Below, one piece after another: positions 62,135-64,000 of a stretch of 64,000 bases of DNA. Numbering within the stretch: the stretch's first letter is position 1; each line of letters opens with the position of its first letter. The DNA comes from Paenibacillus sabinae T27 (GTDB lineage Bacteria; Bacillota; Bacilli; Paenibacillales; Paenibacillaceae): the NCBI RefSeq assembly GCF_000612505.1, contig NZ_CP004078.1:1786001-1850000 (forward strand), read 5' to 3'. A model generated the notes under the pieces. The model made no database searches, was not told where the DNA came from, and saw only the letters and a program-made list of their open reading frames with translations. The position numbers and the translations under genes were made by a program.

Positions 62135-63523
62135 TTAGACGAACTTCCGCAGCACCTTTTTGCCGTCATAGGAGAAGCATGCCTTCTTGTCTTCGACGAC
62201 AGTCTCCAGATGGACGGTCTTGCCCCACAGCGTGTGAATATGAGGCAGCGTGCGTTCCAGATATTTCAGATCCAGCTCGATGCCTTCATAGCGGTGGATG
62301 ATGTATAGCTCGCCGTTGCGCTCGAAGTTGCCATCCTGCACGACGAGATAGGGGGCGCCGCCGTTGATGCGGGCCTGCACCAGCTGGTCCCTGACATTTT
62401 CCCAGGCTTTGTCGGTGATCTTCCATTCCGGGCCTTTCTTCTCGAAGACATAAAGATCGAGATCCTCGACCAATTCTTTGGTCAGATAGCTGCGGATGAA
62501 GGAGATATCGGAGTCGAGCTCCCGGACCTCGAAGATTTTGTCCCGGTCCCAGCGGCGTTCGATATCTTCGAGAATCTTCAGTCCCAGATAATACGGGTTC
62601 AGGCTCTGGCGGGAGGGCTGCACCACCGCAGAGTTGAGCTTGGCGTACTCGATGGTCTCCTCCGGCGTCAGGTCCAGCTCCCGCATGATGCGCTGATGCC
62701 AGTAAGACGCCCAGCCCTCATTCATTATCTTCGTCTCCATCTGCGGCCAGAAGTAGAGCATTTCATCATGCAGCATCGTCATAATGTCGCGCTGCCAGTT
62801 CTCCAGACTGGCGGAGTACTGCTGAATGAACCAGACCAAATCTTTCTCCGGCTCCGTGGGGAACGGCTTATGTCCAGACGCGGGCTGCCGGGAGCCCCCT
62901 GTGGCGTCATCGAGCCCCCAAAGATCGTTGTAAGGGTTGGCATCGGCAAGACCCTGCGCCGTTTCCCGGCGTCCTTTCAGCCGCCCTTCCGCGATCCGGC
63001 TATTGCCGAGCCTGCCCTGTTGGATCAGGCTAGGGTCGATATGCTCCTGGATGGACAGAACGGCGTCGATGAAACTCTCGACCGTGTCCGTCCCGTACTT
63101 GATCGAATATTCGCCGATCCGGTCGGCTGTGGCCGACATGCTCTCCACCATATTCCGGTTCGACTTGGAGAAGCGGACATTGTTCTTGAAGAAGTCGCAG
63201 TGCGCGAGCACATGGGCGACGATCAGCTTGTTCTGGACCAGCGAGTTGCCGTCGAGAAGAAAGGCGTAGCACGGATTGGAGTTGATGACCAATTCGTATA
63301 TTTTGCTCAGCCCGAAATCATATTGGGACTTCATCTTGTGAAACGTCTTGCCGAAGCTCCAGTGGCCAAAACGCGTCGGCATCCCGTAAGCTCCGAAGGT
63401 ATAGATAATATCGGCAGGGCAAATCTCGTAGCGCATCGGATAGAAATCCAGGCCAAAGCCGGAGGCGATTTCCGTAATCTCGGCTATAGCTTTCTCAAGC
63501 GCCTGTATCTCGTCGCTGGGCAT
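62135..63523 (-). CDS. spoVR: Stage V sporulation protein R (SpoVR)
   Basis: 462 aa from ATG 63523 after AAGGAGATG; an in-frame ATG at 63550 is less well placed. Conserved N-terminus with [30 protein letters not shown], the [19 protein letters not shown] block and the [12 protein letters not shown] metal-like motif. Needed for cortex formation during sporulation in B. subtilis; biochemical role unknown. A possible sigma-E promoter lies upstream. Confidence 0.96.
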   Translation of the reverse strand: MPSDEIQALEKAIAEITEIASGFGLDFYPMRYEICPADIIYTFGAYGMPTRFGHWSFGKTFHKMKSQYDFGLSKIYELVINSNPCYAFLLDGNSLVQNKLIVAHVLAHCDFFKNNVRFSKSNRNMVESMSATADRIGEYSIKYGTDTVESFIDAVLSIQEHIDPSLIQQGRLGNSRIAEGRLKGRRETAQGLADANPYNDLWGLDDATGGSRQPASGHKPFPTEPEKDLVWFIQQYSASLENWQRDIMTMLHDEMLYFWPQMETKIMNEGWASYWHQRIMRELDLTPEETIEYAKLNSAVVQPSRQSLNPYYLGLKILEDIERRWDRDKIFEVRELDSDISFIRSYLTKELVEDLDLYVFEKKGPEWKITDKAWENVRDQLVQARINGGAPYLVVQDGNFERNGELYIIHRYEGIELDLKYLERTLPHIHTLWGKTVHLETVVEDKKACFSYDGKKVLRKFV

Positions 63524-63578
63524 GTACCCATCTCCTTTCCAGCTGTCCATCCTGTCAGCGGCAGACCGTTCTTAACAT

Positions 63579-63606
63579 GTATATGGCTAGTTGTGTGCAA
63601 ATATGA
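63579..63606 (-). promoter_or_regulatory. Possible sigma-E promoter of spoVR
   Basis: On the - strand TCATATT (63606-63600) and CATATAC (63585-63579) are separated by 14 bases, similar to sigma-E -35 and -10 elements; the match to the -10 is partial. Confidence 0.4.
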
Positions 63607-63663
63607 GCCTCCCCAAGCACGAAAGTTAACAAAAAATCCCGTTAAACCTTTGAAAATTTTTGC

Positions 63664-63817
63664 TATAATAAGCTTAACTTCTGCTCGAATCTACACCAGT
63701 AGACTATCTTCGCCTGCCGGATGGCCGGCGGTGCTTATATATTGGATTTCTATCACAGCAATGCAAAGCGGTTTCATGGCAAATTGCCCGTCGCAATGCC
63801 TTCTAGAGGAAGGCATT
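63664..63817 (+). promoter_or_regulatory. Promoter region and hairpin leader of the PAS gene
   Basis: TATAAT at 63664-63669 predicts a start near 63676, giving a leader of about 165 nt. It contains GCCGG/CCGGC hairpins near 63715 and AATGCCTTC (63795-63803) with GAAGGCATT (63809-63817). No T-run follows. The -35 is weak and no known riboswitch motif was recognised. Confidence 0.4.
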
Positions 63818-63843
63818 CAGTTCGTTTAGAGAGGAAGTAGACT

Positions 63844-64000
63844 GTGCATAGGGATAAACTAGCCATATTAAAGCGGTTAATTGCCGAAGAGGGCATATAC
63901 AAGGCACTGTATGAGCACCATCCGGACTGCGTCTACGTTCTGGATCTTAGAGGGCGCTGCATCGGTGCTAACCGCTCCGCTGAACAGCTGGCTGCACCCG
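63844..64000 (+). CDS. PAS-domain protein, N-terminal part (runs off window)
   Basis: GTG start after GAGGAAG. The visible 52 residues end in a PAS start (YEHHPDCVYVLDLRGRCIGA, then NRSAEQL). Such domains head sensor kinases, GGDEF proteins or regulators; which one cannot be told. Confidence 0.7.
   Translation, partial: MHRDKLAILKRLIAEEGIYKALYEHHPDCVYVLDLRGRCIGANRSAEQLAAP

Noticed and set aside
62696..63829. A 377-codon + strand open frame opposite spoVR
   Set aside because: It lies wholly antisense to the clear spoVR gene, has no ribosome binding site and no family resemblance; it follows from codon bias.
63664..63843. Cyclic-di-GMP riboswitch before the PAS gene
   Set aside because: The conserved c-di-GMP-I core bases are absent.
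1..64000. Search for rRNA, tRNA, insertion sequences and prophage genes
   Set aside because: No cloverleaf, transposase motif, integrase or structural phage gene was recognised; the YvlD-like protein is holin-like only by family name.

Overview
The window looks like a core chromosomal segment of a spore-forming, low-temperature-of-surprise Firmicute of the Paenibacillus type. The signs are AGGAGG-type ribosome binding sites, frequent GTG/TTG starts, two T-box leaders, an S-box (SAM) riboswitch, and many sporulation genes (CotF-type coat proteins, a gamma-type SASP, a Spo0E-like phosphatase, prkA, spoVR). liaFSR and an alaR-alaT pair add to this, while base composition is moderate to high GC. 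No rRNA, tRNA, prophage, insertion sequence or CRISPR array was seen. Genes are mostly on the + strand and intact; the first (pullulanase) and last (PAS protein) genes are cut by the window ends.

Layout. 1-4 kb: the 3' end of a type I pullulanase, a convergent membrane diguanylate cyclase, and a stretch without a convincing gene. 4-15.3 kb: T-box-pheS-pheT, a very long ZapA-like coiled-coil protein, a Cu(A)-type lipoprotein, a second GGDEF protein, a small membrane protein and mutS2. 15.3-21.2 kb: small membrane and zinc-ribbon genes, an MFS transporter, mscL, two spore coat genes and alaR-alaT. 21.4-27.3 kb: Spo0E-like, an operon of cobalamin adenosyltransferase, RluA-type pseudouridine synthase, Spx/ArsC-like protein and 5'-3' exonuclease, then a ROK kinase and an HRDC protein. 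27.3-33 kb: CorA, then S-box-metA-metI, a predicted structured RNA, and mqnC. 33-38.2 kb: a small winged-helix protein, an SPFH protein with an Arc-like partner, T-box-thrS, a 3D-domain protein and a SASP gene. 38.4-45.5 kb: liaF-liaS-liaR, an HtrA-type protease, and an OmpR-type two-component pair. 45.5-52.3 kb: ispH, DAHP synthase, a beta-type glutamine synthetase, serC, trmL and an AbrB-like regulator. 52.4-64 kb: a small membrane protein, a phosphodiester glycosidase operon, an orphan response regulator, a PLP aminotransferase, a DUF2161 nuclease-like protein, prkA, an LTA-synthase-like sulfatase, spoVR and a PAS protein.

Working together: amino-acid supply and charging is a recurring theme, with leaders reading uncharged tRNA-Phe and tRNA-Thr and SAM. 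Envelope stress (liaFSR, HtrA, two-component system) and sporulation form the other two themes. The items most worth a second look are (a) a roughly 117-nt imperfectly palindromic intergenic sequence at 31355-31471 that folds into a three-stem RNA, (b) an approximately 80-nt leader element ending in the Shine-Dalgarno sequence, present upstream of two unrelated genes (10.8 and 18.7 kb), (c) the 696-residue ZapA-like protein, (d) an attenuator or small RNA at 26.1 kb, and (e) a perfect 15-bp inverted repeat around the start of the 3D-domain gene. All functions come from reading the sequence and from knowledge of protein families; no database search was run.
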